64,000 nucleotides of DNA from Ilex aquifolium. Lineage: Eukaryota > Streptophyta > Magnoliopsida > Aquifoliales > Aquifoliaceae. How positions within the stretch are numbered: position 1 is the stretch's first letter; each line of letters starts with the position of its first letter. The DNA lies in contig OX637403.1 in NCBI GenBank assembly GCA_951799425.1, positions 25,262,811 to 25,326,810 on the forward strand, read 5' to 3'. Of this stretch, positions 9,234-20,539 are shown in pieces. Position numbers and translations under genes: made by a program. Under the pieces are notes generated by a model that was given only the letters and a program-made list of their open reading frames with translations, did not search any database and was not told where the DNA came from.

Positions 9234-12023
9234 ATGGTACATTCCAAACGACGGAAGACTGGGAATCAATATGCAGATGAAGACATTGTGCATATCAGTA
9301 TGTACTCATTCTTATAGATTTGAGTCTAAGGTTCATGGGAAAGATTGATTTTGTAAACCATTTGTTTATGTGATCATCTTTCGGGTATAAATGTTTGTTC
9401 GAAACCATTTGTTTATGCATTGGAAACTCTTTGTTAATAGTTTGTGTAAGTTGCAATATTTTTATAGTTGATGTGGTCCTTGAAAACCATTTGTTTATGC
9501 ATTGGAAACTGTTCAGTAATAGTTAATGTGTTAGTTGCAATATTTTATAGTTGATGTGGTCCTTAAACAGGATCTTATTATACAAGAATGACATTGGAGA
9601 ATCATCAGGTTGATGATGATGTCTTAGTTGATAAAGGGAAAAGGGTAGCATCAGAGTCTGATGCATCAGACGGTGAATACCAACCTGATTGTGAATCTAT
9701 TGAATCTAGTGAGTATGATACGTTGGTGGACAGTGATTATGAAAGTGACTATGATGACATGTTGTATGATAGTTATGTTGATAATGAAGTTGAATGGACT
9801 GGTTTGAATAGTAATAGTCAGAAAGAAACAGCAACAGACAAAAGACAACAGTTAGAACTCAGTGATACAGATGATGATTCTGAGGAGATTTTAAGCTGCT
9901 TCAGTTCATCTGATGGAGAGAATCATGCAAGAAAACATAAAAAATTTGAAGTTTTTAGGGCAGAAAATGATGAGGAAGACCCACATTTTAAACTGGGTAT
10001 GTTATTTAGAACATTTGAGGAGATCAAGGCTGCCATTAGACAACATGCTATCGAACATCAGAGAAATGTGAAATTAGTAAAAAATGATAAGAGGAGGGTG
10101 AGGGCACAATATGAAGGGGGCTGCAGTTGGCTGGTTTATGCTTGTAGAGTGCATGGTGAGAAAACATACCAAATAAAGACATACATTAGTAAGCATACAT
10201 GTGGAAAAACTTATAATAACAGAAATGTCACCTCAAAGATGATAGCATTGAAGTATATGGATGAACTAAGGGCCAACCCTTGTTGGCCTATAAAGGCTTT
10301 TAAAAAGAGGGTTAGGAGAGATTTTCATGTTGATGTATCAAGGAATCAATTGTATAGGGCAAAGAAAAGGGCAATGTTGTTGATACATGGTGATGAAATT
10401 GAACAATATGGTAGATTGTGGGATTACTGTGAGGAACTAAGGAGTACTAACCCTGGTTCCACAATTATTTTGGATGCACCTGGTGATAAGGAAAATGGTG
10501 AACTTATATTTCAGAGGTTTTATGTATGTCTTGCAGCATGTAAGAGGGGATTTCTTCAAGGGTGCAGGAAAGTGATTGGATTAGATGGTTGCCACCTGAA
10601 AGGGGCATATAGTGGACAATTGTTGACTGCTGTTGGAATTGATGCCAATGATTCTATGTTTCCCATTGCCTACTGTATTGTTGAGATTGAGATGAAGGAA
10701 TCATGGGCATGGTTCTTAACAGTACTATGCACTGACTTAGGCATAATTGATCAAAACCATGAGCAGTGGACCTTCATCACTGACAGGCAGAAGGTATGTT
10801 TGCATGTTTATTTCTTTATCAGTTTATATTAACATGTTTGCTACAAGTATAATTATTGTATATGTTGTGCAGGGTTTGCTTCCAACATTGACTGAGATAG
10901 TACCAGCATTTGAGCATAGGCATTGTGCTAGGCACATGCTAAACAATTTGATTAGACAGTTTAAGGGATTGAGTATTAGGAAGAAATTCTGGAAATGTGC
11001 TAGGGCAACTTATATTTCAGAATTTGACTATGAGATGCAAATGGTGAAAGAAGAAGATGAGAAGGCATTTGATTGGTTGGCCAATGAGCCACCAAGGTAT
11101 TGGAGTAGGTCACACTTCAGAGAACAACCTAAGTGTGATATTTTGTTAAACAATCTATATGAGAGCTTTAATGGGGCAATTATAGAGGCAAGGGATAAAC
11201 CCGTCATAGAAATGCTAGAATGGATTAGATGCTACTTAACTCAAAGAATGTTGAAGAGGAGAGAATGGGTTGGGAATTATAATGGTGATATATGCCTTAA
11301 GATTCAAAAGAGATTAGAGAAATGGAAAAGTGGAAAAGTGGTAGCTTTGATTGTATTGTTGAGTGGCATGGTGAGTTGAAGTTTGAGGTAAGGTGTATGA
11401 ATGGAGACCAATACACAGTTGATTTGAATGAGCAGTGTTGCTCATGTAGGAAATGGGACTTGACAGGGATCCCATGCCCACATGCCATTGCTTGCATACA
11501 AAATAGGGGACAACAACCAGAAGATTATGTAATTGGGCAGTACAAGAAGGGGACATTCATGCAGGCTTATGAACCAATTATAAACCCCATTAATGGACAT
11601 AAGACGTGGCCTAAAAGTGGATTGACCCCACCATTGCCTCCATTGATCAGGAGACAACCTGGTAGGCCAAAAAAATTACGGAGGAAGGAACCAAATAAGT
11701 TGATTAATAAAAAACAACCACATAAGTTGAGGAAATGTGGAAATGTATCAGTTAATTGTAGGAGATGTGGTAAAAATGGGCATAACAGGAGGACTTGTAC
11801 TGTTACACTGCCAGAAGGAAACCAAGCTGAAGGAAACCAAGCTGGGGGGAGCCAAGCTGGGGGAAGCCAAGTTGCTGTGAGCCAATCTGATGTGAGTCAA
11901 GGTGGAGGGAGCCAAGCTGCTGTTATCCAAGCTAGAGTGAGTAAAGCTGCTGTGAGCCAATCTGATGTGAGCCAAGGTGGAGGGAGCCAAGCTCCTGTGA
12001 AAGGAATATCTTGCTTTGAATAG
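9234..12023 (+). CDS. MURA-type MULE transposase, frameshifted near 11323-11338
   Basis: Transposase of the Mutator superfamily. Proposed exons are 9234-9297, 9571-10793 and 10873-12023, all GT/AG and in phase; the first exon (MVHSKRRKTGNQYADEDIVH) is the least certain. The protein starts with a long acidic stretch. A MuDR DNA-binding domain follows (FKLGMLFRTFEEIKAAIRQH ... CSWLVYACR ... HTCGKTY). The DDE domain has the first Asp in VIGLDGCHLKGAYSG and the second in FITDRQKG. A SWIM zinc finger (CSCRKWDLTGIPCPHAIACI) and a CCHC zinc knuckle (CRRCGKNGHNRRTC) come after. The tail is a run of five-residue repeats. An 8 bp tandem copy of tggaaaag at 11323-11338 moves the frame between the DDE domain and the SWIM finger. 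Elsewhere the frame is open, so inactivation looks recent. Confidence 0.88.
11816..12000 (+). repeat. 15 bp minisatellite coding for GSQAA/VSQSD-type repeats
   Basis: About twelve degenerate 15-base units of the type gccaagctgggggaa follow the zinc-knuckle codons of the transposase and code for a five-residue repeat (GNQAE, GGSQA, DVSQG and similar). Units such as VSQSDVSQGGGSQA occur twice, showing expansion by block duplication. Confidence 0.85.
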
Positions 12024-12872
12024 GTAATTACTGCTAAGTAATTTCAGGCAATCCATTGAAGTATTAAACAATTTCATTGAACTTTTTGGCTCATATATCT
12101 TACCTTTTTCTCTCTATATATAGCTTCAAGGTTCAACCATTGGTTCACCATCAACAAGCACCCATAACTTCAAGGTTCAACCATTGGTTCGTACTCGAAG
12201 GGACAAAATACCATTCAAGAAGAGCAAATCAACAAGCACCCATAACTGATCTGCAGCTTCTATTTGTCTGTTTTTTTTTTTTGGGAGCCAAGATTATATG
12301 CAATGTAAATGTGTTGCTCTCTTTTGGGTCTGTGATGAGAGTATAAATCCGGCTGGGATGGTAGCAATGTAAATGTGTTGCTCTCTTTTGGGGTTGTGAT
12401 GTAAATGTACTCTTTCTTGCTCTCATTTTGGGTTTGTACTGAGAGACCAACTTGTAATTATGGACATATTTTTGTCACAACTAACAGGTTGTTACCTTAA
12501 TGAAAATCAGCATTATGTACATCTTTGTTTGATGCTAACAGGTTGTTTGTGTAGTCAACAATATTTACAGGGATTTATGGATATGCCATAGCAATGCTGT
12601 GGCTTTTCTGTATTGGTAATACAATGGTAGTAGTCATGATTCATTGAGAATGACATGGGAGCAATAGATTGGAAAATACCTAACATTTTATATTAGTTGG
12701 ACACATTCAAACTCATAAGTTCACGGCTATTGGAAAATACCTAACACTTAAAAGTTTTGATGCAAACAGGTTGTTTTGATGCAAACAGTTTGTTACACTT
12801 CCAATTACATCAAATATAATAATTACATTTACATAAAACAGAGCTCCTACACAACAAAAACAGGACACCCTC
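12024..12872. other. Interval between the two convergent MULE genes
   Basis: Non-coding. It holds two direct repeats: caaggttcaaccattggttc near 12126 and 12171, and atgtaaatgtgttgctctctt near 12304 and 12369. Both genes point into this region, so it should contain their polyadenylation sites. Confidence 0.6.
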
Positions 12873-13345
12873 CTACACAAAAACAGAGCACCCTCCACAG
12901 ACAAACAGGGCACTCCTACTTACAGGAAATGCCACACCCAAGTGAAAATAAAAAAATGTCCAAGAACATAACAGAGCAACCCATAATAATTTTTCCCTAA
13001 CTTTTGCCTTTCGTTGTTGGTTCTTTTGTCTTTGCTTTGATCGCAGCAATCCGGGTATCACTTGCCTCGCTCTATCGCACATTGGCGGGTCATACCAAGC
13101 AAAAAATCCACACCCTCCAGCCTCCTACAAATGCAAGATTTTGTTAAATGCATTCAAAATCGAAAACTCAGTAACAAAATCCAGAACATATGTTTTACCC
13201 CATATCTTTCACATCTAATTAACCTTCTTCCTGGGTTGGTATCGGTCCATGAGGTCCTCATTTTGCCTATTTGTCTACAGAAGCATGGTGTTGCTAGCAT
13301 TCCAGCCGCTGATCCCTTTCCTTTCCTTCCCCTCATTTTCTCCAT
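12873..13345 (-). CDS. GRF zinc-finger protein with C-terminal membrane segment, antisense in the MULE
   Basis: Two minus-strand exons, 13345-13199 and 13124-12873, join in phase 0 at GT/AG sites (gtaaaaca ... catttgtag) to give 132 residues. The N-terminus is basic (MEKMRGRKGKG). The zf-GRF motif follows: Cys21-Phe-Cys23, then MRTSWTDTNPGRR, Cys45, then GGCGFFAWYDPP with Cys54, and QVIPGLLR. A Lys/Arg/Gln-rich segment leads to a hydrophobic stretch at about 95-115 (LLWVALLCSWTFFYFHLGVAF), probably a transmembrane helix. The start used is the first Met giving a compact GRF protein; the frame stays open upstream to 13456, inside the right TIR. GRF fingers bind nucleic acid in other proteins. 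Its role in the transposon is unknown; position and direction match mudrB of MuDR, but the sequence is not of that family. Confidence 0.8.
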
Positions 13346-13420
13346 CTCAGTTCCTATGCTCTGTAACAGACAATGGGTCATAGGGAGGAGGCTAAATGGG
13401 TCATAACTGATGGCGGGAAG

Positions 13421-13644
13421 GTTTCCCTCCAGTAATAGGAGAAGGCTAAATGTCATATAAGCCCCTCACTTGAGTCATGCGGATGGCACATGACTATGAA
13501 CAGACGGAATTATGGACGGTGTCAACGGCGGGGACTAGGTAAGTGCACTTGTAATACTTTGGGGACCAACTTGATGAAATTAGAAAGTTGGAGACCAAAA
13601 TAAGACAAAATGAATACTTTGGGGACCACAGTCGCAATTAACCC
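13421..13644 (-). repeat. MULE right terminal inverted repeat
   Basis: About 224 bp, near-complement of 8846-9070, ending gcaattaaccc. It lies just upstream of the minus-strand GRF gene and probably supplies its promoter. Confidence 0.9.
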
Positions 13645-13759
13645 TAAAATTAAATTATATTTTACATTGAAACTCATGACTAATCAAATGGTTGTATTGA
13701 ATTAAATTTCTAATTACATCTTCAAATTAGGTCACTATAACATTGCTCCTAAAAAAATG

Positions 13760-14110
13760 AATAATGTTATTAAGACTTAAAAATTTGACTAATTTGTTGA
13801 CATAGTAATGTGATTTCATTGTAACTATTAGATTAACACCAAGTTTAATGTTTGATGTGGTCTACAGTCAATCCAAATAAATATTATAGTAAATTAGGTC
13901 AATAAATTAAGTCATAATAACATTGCTCTAAAAAAATTAGCAAAAAAATAATGCTAAGACCTAATTTACTAACCTAATGAATCACCGTAATTGGATTGAC
14001 AATAGGATCCAGTAATAGTTGGGACCCGCAATCAATTCATTCGTGGTGATGATTTAGGTAGATTAGTAAATTACGTCAAAATTGTATTTTTTTTCATTAG
14101 CAAAATAATA
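13760..14110. mobile_element. Two adjacent small MITEs of a dispersed family
   Basis: The first (about 13760-13930) has ends gaataatgttattaagactt and the near-complement aagtcataataacattgctc. The second (about 13945-14085) starts aatgctaagacctaatttac and ends with the matching gtaaattacgtcaaaatt. Related copies lie at about 32728-32880 and 59474-59655. There is no coding; exact tips and target duplications are unclear. Confidence 0.5.
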
Positions 14111-14551
14111 AGATTAGTGTCATTTGCTAATTACACACTAAAATTTTCCTTCAGGCCAACCTTTCAAAAATTTTAAAAAGACACACTAAATGGAATCGAA
14201 GTACACAAAATTGAAAATTCCTTGCAGAAATTTCGGTGAAGGAGGCGATTAAGCATCCAAAGCTGGCATTGATACCTAATTCCCTGTGTTTCTTCTCTCT
14301 CTTTTTCTATGGCTTTATCTGCAAACAAAGTCAACCCCCATCGATTACTGTTTCTTAAATGGAAATAAAAAAAAGGCATACCATACGAGGTTTTCGTTAT
14401 TGTGAAATTTGGAGAGATTTAAATGTACACAGTCTTATCCCTATAAGTACAGAAACTGTTTTTATGACTTAAATCCGTGACCTTCAAGTCACAATTTAGC
14501 TAATAAATAAGACTGACCCTATTTAATATCAGATCAAAACCTCCAAACCCA

Positions 14552-14557
14552 TATAAA
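14552..14557 (+). promoter_or_regulatory. Probable TATA box of the DUF1218 gene
   Basis: tataaa in catataaaccc, followed by a CT-rich leader (cctctctctctc). It lies 339 bp before the chosen ATG, leaving a long 5' UTR that contains upstream ATGs. Confidence 0.5.
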
Positions 14558-14890
14558 CCCAACACCTCTCTCTCTCTTTCTCTCTCAAACACACACATCC
14601 TACCAACTCTCCATTGAGGAAGTTGAAATGTAACATACATTACACAACAACAGTCTATATGTACAATTGGCAAATGTTATCTCTTCTTCTTCTTTTAAGA
14701 AATGAAAGACTCTTCTGTGAAAAAGTATCAACCTCCATTACAAGGCAAGCAAGAGGAGGACCAAGATCAACACCAAGAGGACACCACCAGACCCTTCTTT
14801 CCTTTGAGTAAACTCCAAGGCTCTCCTCTTTCTGTTTATTCTCCACTTTCCAATCCTTGTTGTCCCAAAACACCACAGGCTGAGGCTCAT

Positions 14891-16404
14891 ATGGAAAGAA
14901 ATCAATATGGGTTTGTTCTAATCTTCTCTTTTGTCATTGCCCTTGGCCTTGTCTCCTTCTCACTCTGTTTTGCGGCTGAATTCAAAAGATCAAAGGTATG
15001 CTATGTGTCCATCCGAATCATTCTTGATGCCTGTAGCTGTATCTGTTCATAGGAAAAAATTGCAATTTGACCCCCTTTAATTATGTTTGTTCATAACTAT
15101 ATTTAATTATGGACTCCATTTCATTTTGCCCACTGAACTATTGCAATTTTTGTACCGCTCCCTCAACTACTTGAATTAATTTCAGATTCCCCGAAACTAA
15201 CGTACTCTATTTTTGGACAAAAATTGTCGACGAGTCAGGATAAAGTGAAACAAATACACGTAATTCAAAGGGCAAAACGAAGCAATTTTTTGTCAAATTT
15301 GTAACAGATATTAATCACTCGGACAATTTGAAACTAATAACATAGTTGAAAGTGCAATGTGAGAAATATGATAGTTTAGTGACAATGTGAGAAAAAACTG
15401 ATAATTCAGCCCTTGTTGATAAAAAGATTTCTTGTTTTGGTGTGTTTTGTAGAAGGGTGATCTCAGGATTGATGGAAAGCTATGTTATTTGCCAGAAAGT
15501 GGTGCATTCGTACTTGGGATTGCTGCTCTTATCTGCCTCTTCATAGCTCAAATTCTTGGGAATGTTTTAGTATGCAGAAATCTCTGTTCAGGAAGGCAGA
15601 GAAGTAGTTGCAAGGCTAAAAATCCTACAATTTCCAGCACTTTTCTGGTTCTCTCATGGTAAGGTGATCTATGTATATCCTTCCTAGTTAATTGTGCTTT
15701 AGGATTACTAATTCCCGTCTATAACGAGGTCTAAGAGAGATATAGTTAGCAGTTTTACCCCTTTCTAGAGAAACTGATTTTCGGACTCAAACGAGCACTT
15801 GCTTTATGGGTATTACGACTTTCGATAAATATGGCTCAATTTAAATTTAATCACAGCCCAATGGACAACCAACAATCAGTCACCAAAAGCACCATGTTTT
15901 TCATCAAATCAAACCACCTTCTCTTCACCATTTCCCAATGGCTCAAAATGCCCTGTGGGGCTCTGTAATTGGCACCAAGTTGACAGCTAGAATTGTTTTG
16001 GGGCAAACTTCAAGATAGAAGAACCTTCAAACATGGACAACTGTAGACAAATATAATTTCTTAATATGCTCTGAGATTCAACTCCTAGGAAATAAGAAAT
16101 GAATTAAAAGACAGAAGTAGTCTTGAGACAGTAATGTGAACAAGTTTTGAATTGAATAATATTTTGCAGGATCAGCTTTGGAATTGCTGTTATTTTAATA
16201 GGTGCGGCCACAAGCATGAACCAAAGGCAACCCTTTGGTGAAGGATGGTTAGACAGAGAGTGCTACATTGTTAAAGATGGTGTATATATTGGCTCGGCGA
16301 TACTGGTTCTAATCACCGTAAGTTCATCACTGGTTTCTGCAATCCTAACGAAAACGAAGAGCCAACTTGAGAAGGGCCAGAAGGTGCATGCCCAAGTTGA
16401 ATGA
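14891..16404 (+). CDS. DUF1218 membrane protein (modifying wall lignin-like)
   Basis: Three exons: 14891-14995, 15453-15658 and 16170-16404, GT/AG and in phase, giving 181 residues. The family is plant-specific; Arabidopsis members MWL-1 and MWL-2 affect lignin in secondary walls (family knowledge). Visible features are an N-terminal hydrophobic helix (FVLIFSFVIALGLVSFSLCF) that may be a signal anchor, then FAAEFKRSK and the family motif KLCYLPESGAFVLGIAALIC. Two further helices follow (about 60-80 and 108-125), then a Cys-containing loop (GWLDRECYIVKDGVYIGSA) and a last helix. The start at 14891 is chosen because family members begin just before the first helix. An in-frame ATG at 14702 would add 63 residues of low-complexity sequence and is less likely. 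The two introns are 457 and 511 bp; no damage is seen. Confidence 0.9.
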
Positions 16405-18131
16405 GAGAGAGACAGAGACAGAGAGAGACCAGAAGGAGAACAACCCGAGGCAGTTTGAGACTGCCCCATATGTGAAATGCAACAGTTGAAGCAGGGAAAG
16501 GGCTTCAGCCTCTTCATAAGCAAAAAGGCTGCAAAAAAGTGCAACTATTGTTTCAGGTTGGGTTTTGGGAGAGGGATAAAGAATAGAGCAATGTCATTGA
16601 GATTTGCTTTGGGGAATTAATACGAAGACTTGATTTATTATGATCGTTGGATTAGCAACCGATCCTAATATTACTTGAATAAAGTTCACCATCAATTTAT
16701 TAACCACAATGTATTAAGTTCACAAATTAAATCTCTAAATTAATTATCCATCTCATTTTTCTCGAGTTTTCTCTGTTCATTTGTTGAAATAAAATGCTAC
16801 ATTTGCCTACTAAGATGAGGTAAGTATATTTTACTTATAAGTCATGGTAGGCGATTTGAGTATAATCGAGAGAAAGTATATTAAAGGAGATCCAAATCCC
16901 GTGGATAGAGACTGTGCCTATGGTCCTAACAACAAAAGTATTGCATTTGTCAATTAATCTCATTTTAATATGTCTAATTTTTTTATTTTTCCTATCATAT
17001 TACCAAGAGCATTCATTACATGGACAACAGTTGCTTGGAGCTAAAAAATAAAAAATAAAATAAAATTGAACTTGAGTTTAAAACTTTATTAATGAATTTT
17101 ACATTAATTTAGGAGCTTAAAAATAAAAATAAATTTAACTCAATTTGATCTAAACTCTTTCTATTGAAATTCTAGGGACTCTAAGAATGAATTAGAGCTT
17201 AGTTAAACTTAGATCTAAAAATTCTATTGAAAACATTTGAGGCCCTAAAAATTAGGGGATCTAAACAACGATTTTAATGGCTTAGCTTAAAGGCGGCCTT
17301 GCTTATATACAATAATTTATAATTCAATACTAGTTGATCGGGCTAATAATCGAGCCGAGTTACTCTAAACGAGTCGAATTACAATAATATGTAATCTTTT
17401 TAGGCTCGGTTATTTTATAAGTAAAATATTCGAGTGACTCGGGTTCAGCTTGGGTTCAGGTTTGTCTTGTTTTTTAAACGAGCTGAATTCGAACAATTTT
17501 TTAATCTCGACTTGAATATGAGTCATGTGATTGAAGCAATTGGATTTTGTGAAATATTTATAGAAATGAAACTACTAAAATGACTTATGTTCTCCCCACT
17601 CCCCATTTCAATGTTAGAGGTTTCTGATGTTATGGCTCATCAAATGATCTATCCGAATTACCCTATTCTGTGGGGACATGATAAGTTGGGGGGCACAAAT
17701 AAAATTTCCAATCTCTGGATAGTTCAACATGAAGTGTCATTTGAGTGATAGTACGTTCGGTAACTGTAACATATGGTTTATTGTGTTCTTATTTCGCTTA
17801 TTTAAAATATTAATGTTATTTTTTTTTAAGTTCAATGGTCAAGAATATTCGGGTCAGTTTACATACACCTTAATTAATTACCTGCTCAATCCGCACATAA
17901 TTGGGAATATAATATGAATCCCAATTATGTTCAAGTATTCAGAGAGGAGATTCAAGCTTAAAATAGCTAAAAAAAATAAATTTTTTATATGTCGGAATAT
18001 TTATGAATAGTTTAAAAAAAATAATAGGATTGTAAAAAAAAATTAATTGATTTCTCTTAGCTACCATATTTATAGTAATTTGATGTTATCCTTTACCTTT
18101 ACCCACCCTTCAATGGCCTGATTTTTTTTTG
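16405..18131. other. AT-rich spacer with repeat debris
   Basis: This holds the DUF1218 3' UTR (GA-rich near 16405-16430), a possible MITE fragment near 16610-16745, and a remnant of the ACTCG/GAGT repeat family near 17330-17530. No exon is recognised. Confidence 0.4.
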
Positions 18132-18822
18132 GGGCTAATCAACTTGTATTCTAAAAGATTATTTAATTCCTAATTTATACCTTTAAAATTTAAAAATATT
18201 AATTTATACCCTCAAAGACATAAATTAGTATCAATGTGCACCTGAGATTAACTGCCATCCATTTTGCCGTTAAAAAAAATTTGAACTAATTATAAATTGC
18301 ACCCTTAAAGTTCAAATATTTTATATTTATGATTTAAAAAGATTTTTTTTCATTAATGCTCGTTAAATAGCTTTCAATTATATTGTGTCATAATATTTTC
18401 ATGTCATTTCCGAGTCAATAAAAAAATATTTTTAAAATTTTAAATTTTTTATAAAATACCTATTTTTTGCTTACAATACTTGTTAAATAACTATTTTTTG
18501 TCTATAGTTAGACACGAATCTTTTGACCGTTCGATCAAATTGAAGTTAGATATGAATAACACAATTGTAAACAGAAAATAACAATTTAATGAGTATTGTA
18601 AGCAAAAAATATGTATTTTTATAATTTTAAATATTATTATATAAATTGTCGTAAATGTGAAATATATGACACAACACAATTGATTCAAAATGGATGACAG
18701 TTCACCCTTGGTGCACATTAATACAAATTTATGTTTTTCAGAGTGTAAATTGATATTTTTAAATTTTGAGAGTGCAAATTAAAATTCGAGTGATCTTTCA
18801 GGTTATAAGTTGAAATTAATCC
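18132..18822. mobile_element. Non-autonomous element with about 135 bp inverted repeats
   Basis: The left arm (gggctaatcaacttgtattc ... taactgccatccattttg) pairs with the right arm (caaaatggatgacagttcac ... ataagttgaaattaatcc) over about 135 bp at roughly 80 percent identity by eye. Long arms without a gene suggest a Mutator-type derivative. The target duplication is hidden by T runs. It is 691 bp in total with no coding capacity. Confidence 0.55.
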
Positions 18823-19510
18823 TTTTTTAATCATTTTGTAAATACACTAATAATCACGATACAACTATAGACCTTATAGTTTTTGTTTCTTTAAAATGTT
18901 CTTTGAATTCCCAAGTTAATAATATTTTGCTCCCATTTTAATCCATCAATTGTTTGAGCATTGAATAAGGCACGTCTCACCCAAAAAAGAAAAGAAAAGC
19001 AATAGGATACATTTTATATTAAAAGACAAAAAGCAAAGGAAATAAAGAAACAAGGGTTTTTTGTACTTTCTACCTTGAAAAATTTTAAGATTTTTATTTT
19101 GTATTTTTAGAAGTTAAATTTTTTATATTATATCATTAATGTATCAATAGTATTTCAATGTGACCCTTCTATTAACTTCCGTTATTTTTTTCATCAAAAG
19201 TCAACCTATTTATACTAACAAAAAAACTAACAAAAGAGTTACATTACAACATTTTTGATACATTCAAGATTCAATATAAAAAATTTAATTTTTAAAGGTG
19301 TAAAATGAAAAATTTGAAATCTTTCAAGATACAAAATATAATTTACTCGAGAAACAATAAAGAAACTTAAAAAGTTAAATAACAATATTATTGAAACATA
19401 ATTTAAAAATATAATTTGGAGGTTCAAAGATTGTAATCATTTCATTATCGGTGAGTCTCAACACTCAATATAGTACACTTTACTAATAATCTAAGAGCCA
19501 TAATGTATTA
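18823..19510. other. AT-rich spacer before the Gypsy element
   Basis: No recognisable exon or element. The last five bases (tatta, 19506-19510) are the left target duplication of the Gypsy insertion. Confidence 0.5.
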
Positions 19511-20461
19511 TGACGAGTCCAAATTCAACTGAGCTAAGCCCGATGAAAATAAGTCGAGAAAGGCCCAAATACCAATGGGCCCCGGGATTAATCCAAGTCT
19601 CTAAAACCTATCAAGCCGGGTCACCCATCTAAGGAGAACGGAGAAGAGGCGAAGGAGTCGAGGGACAGTCGAAGCCCTATGGGCGCCGACTATGGCAGCC
19701 CCATGGGCGCCGACCCCTTGGTTGAGCTCCCCACTCATCATCTCAACTCCTCACTTGCCCTCTCCTCATACCATGATATCCCAAGGAAGAATGCACTAGA
19801 AGGTCAAGGCCTAAGAAGACATCAATGGGATGACCACCATTGGGCGCCGACTATGGGCGCCGACCACTGGGCGCCTACCCCCATGGTGCTCCCTTGCCTT
19901 GGTACTCCAGTACTCCTACTCCTATTCCAACTCAGGGTCCAAGCCTAAAGTCCAATCCAAGTCAGGAATCTCCTCCGACTGAATAGGAACACGAGGGAGA
20001 GAATGACGGGATGCGAAGATCTACTCTTACCTTACTTGTGCTTACCAAAGAGGTCTACTCCTACCATGATTGCACTTACCAAAATAGTGAAGACCTCTTC
20101 CTCACGACACCGCCTCACCGCCTCACCATTGTTATATAATGTAAGCCCTCTCAAGGGTAAAGGGACACGGAAAACATCTCCAACATACTTGCTCTCTCCT
20201 TCTCTCTATCTCTCTCTCTCTCTCAAGCTCTGTAACACTTCGTTGAATGTTATTCATCAATAAAGAACACCGGCAAACACTGCCATTCGAAAGAGTGGAC
20301 GTAAGTCACCCGAGACCGAACCATTATAAATCTCTTGTGTTGACCCGTTATTTATTATTTTACTCTTGATTGCCATTAATTACATGCTAATTGCTCATTA
20401 ATCACACCCGTTGATATTCTTGACTGTTGATCTTGCACGAAGACAGTTTTGTGCATCATCA
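19511..20461 (+). repeat. 5' LTR of the Tat-lineage Gypsy element
   Basis: A 951 bp LTR from tgacgagtcc to gtgcatcatca. It contains several short copies of ATGGGCGCCGAC-like sequence and a CT-rich run near 20190-20225. Confidence 0.92.
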
Positions 20462-20464
20462 GTT

Positions 20465-20485
20465 TGGCGCCGTCTGTGGGAACGA
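20465..20485 (+). promoter_or_regulatory. Primer-binding site of the Gypsy element
   Basis: tggcgccgtctgtgggaac begins three bases after the LTR end. It starts with the TGG complement of a tRNA CCA end, in the form usual for plant Tat/Athila elements. The same site occurs in the element at 54144-58584. Confidence 0.75.
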
Positions 20486-20539
20486 CAAAGTTTTTACTAT
20501 CTTTCTATTCTTTCAATCCATTGCAATCACCACGAGATC

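Larger units (their letters stand above)
8846..13644. mobile_element. Mutator-like DNA transposon (MULE) with two convergent genes
   Basis: A 4,799 bp element bounded by gggttaattgcggc and gcaattaaccc, flanked by a perfect 9 bp target duplication taaaattaa (8837-8845 and 13645-13653), the length expected for Mutator elements. Terminal inverted repeats are about 225 bp (8846-9070 and 13421-13644) with roughly eight differences by eye, so the insertion is fairly young. It carries a MURA-type transposase gene on the plus strand (9234-12023) and a GRF zinc-finger gene on the minus strand (13345-12873), both reading inward from a terminal repeat, as in maize MuDR. The transposase has an 8 bp duplication that shifts the frame, so this copy is probably not autonomous now. 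Confidence 0.93.

Noticed and set aside
14702-14890. N-terminal extension of the DUF1218 protein
   Set aside because: In frame but low-complexity and hydrophilic before the first helix; family members start next to that helix.
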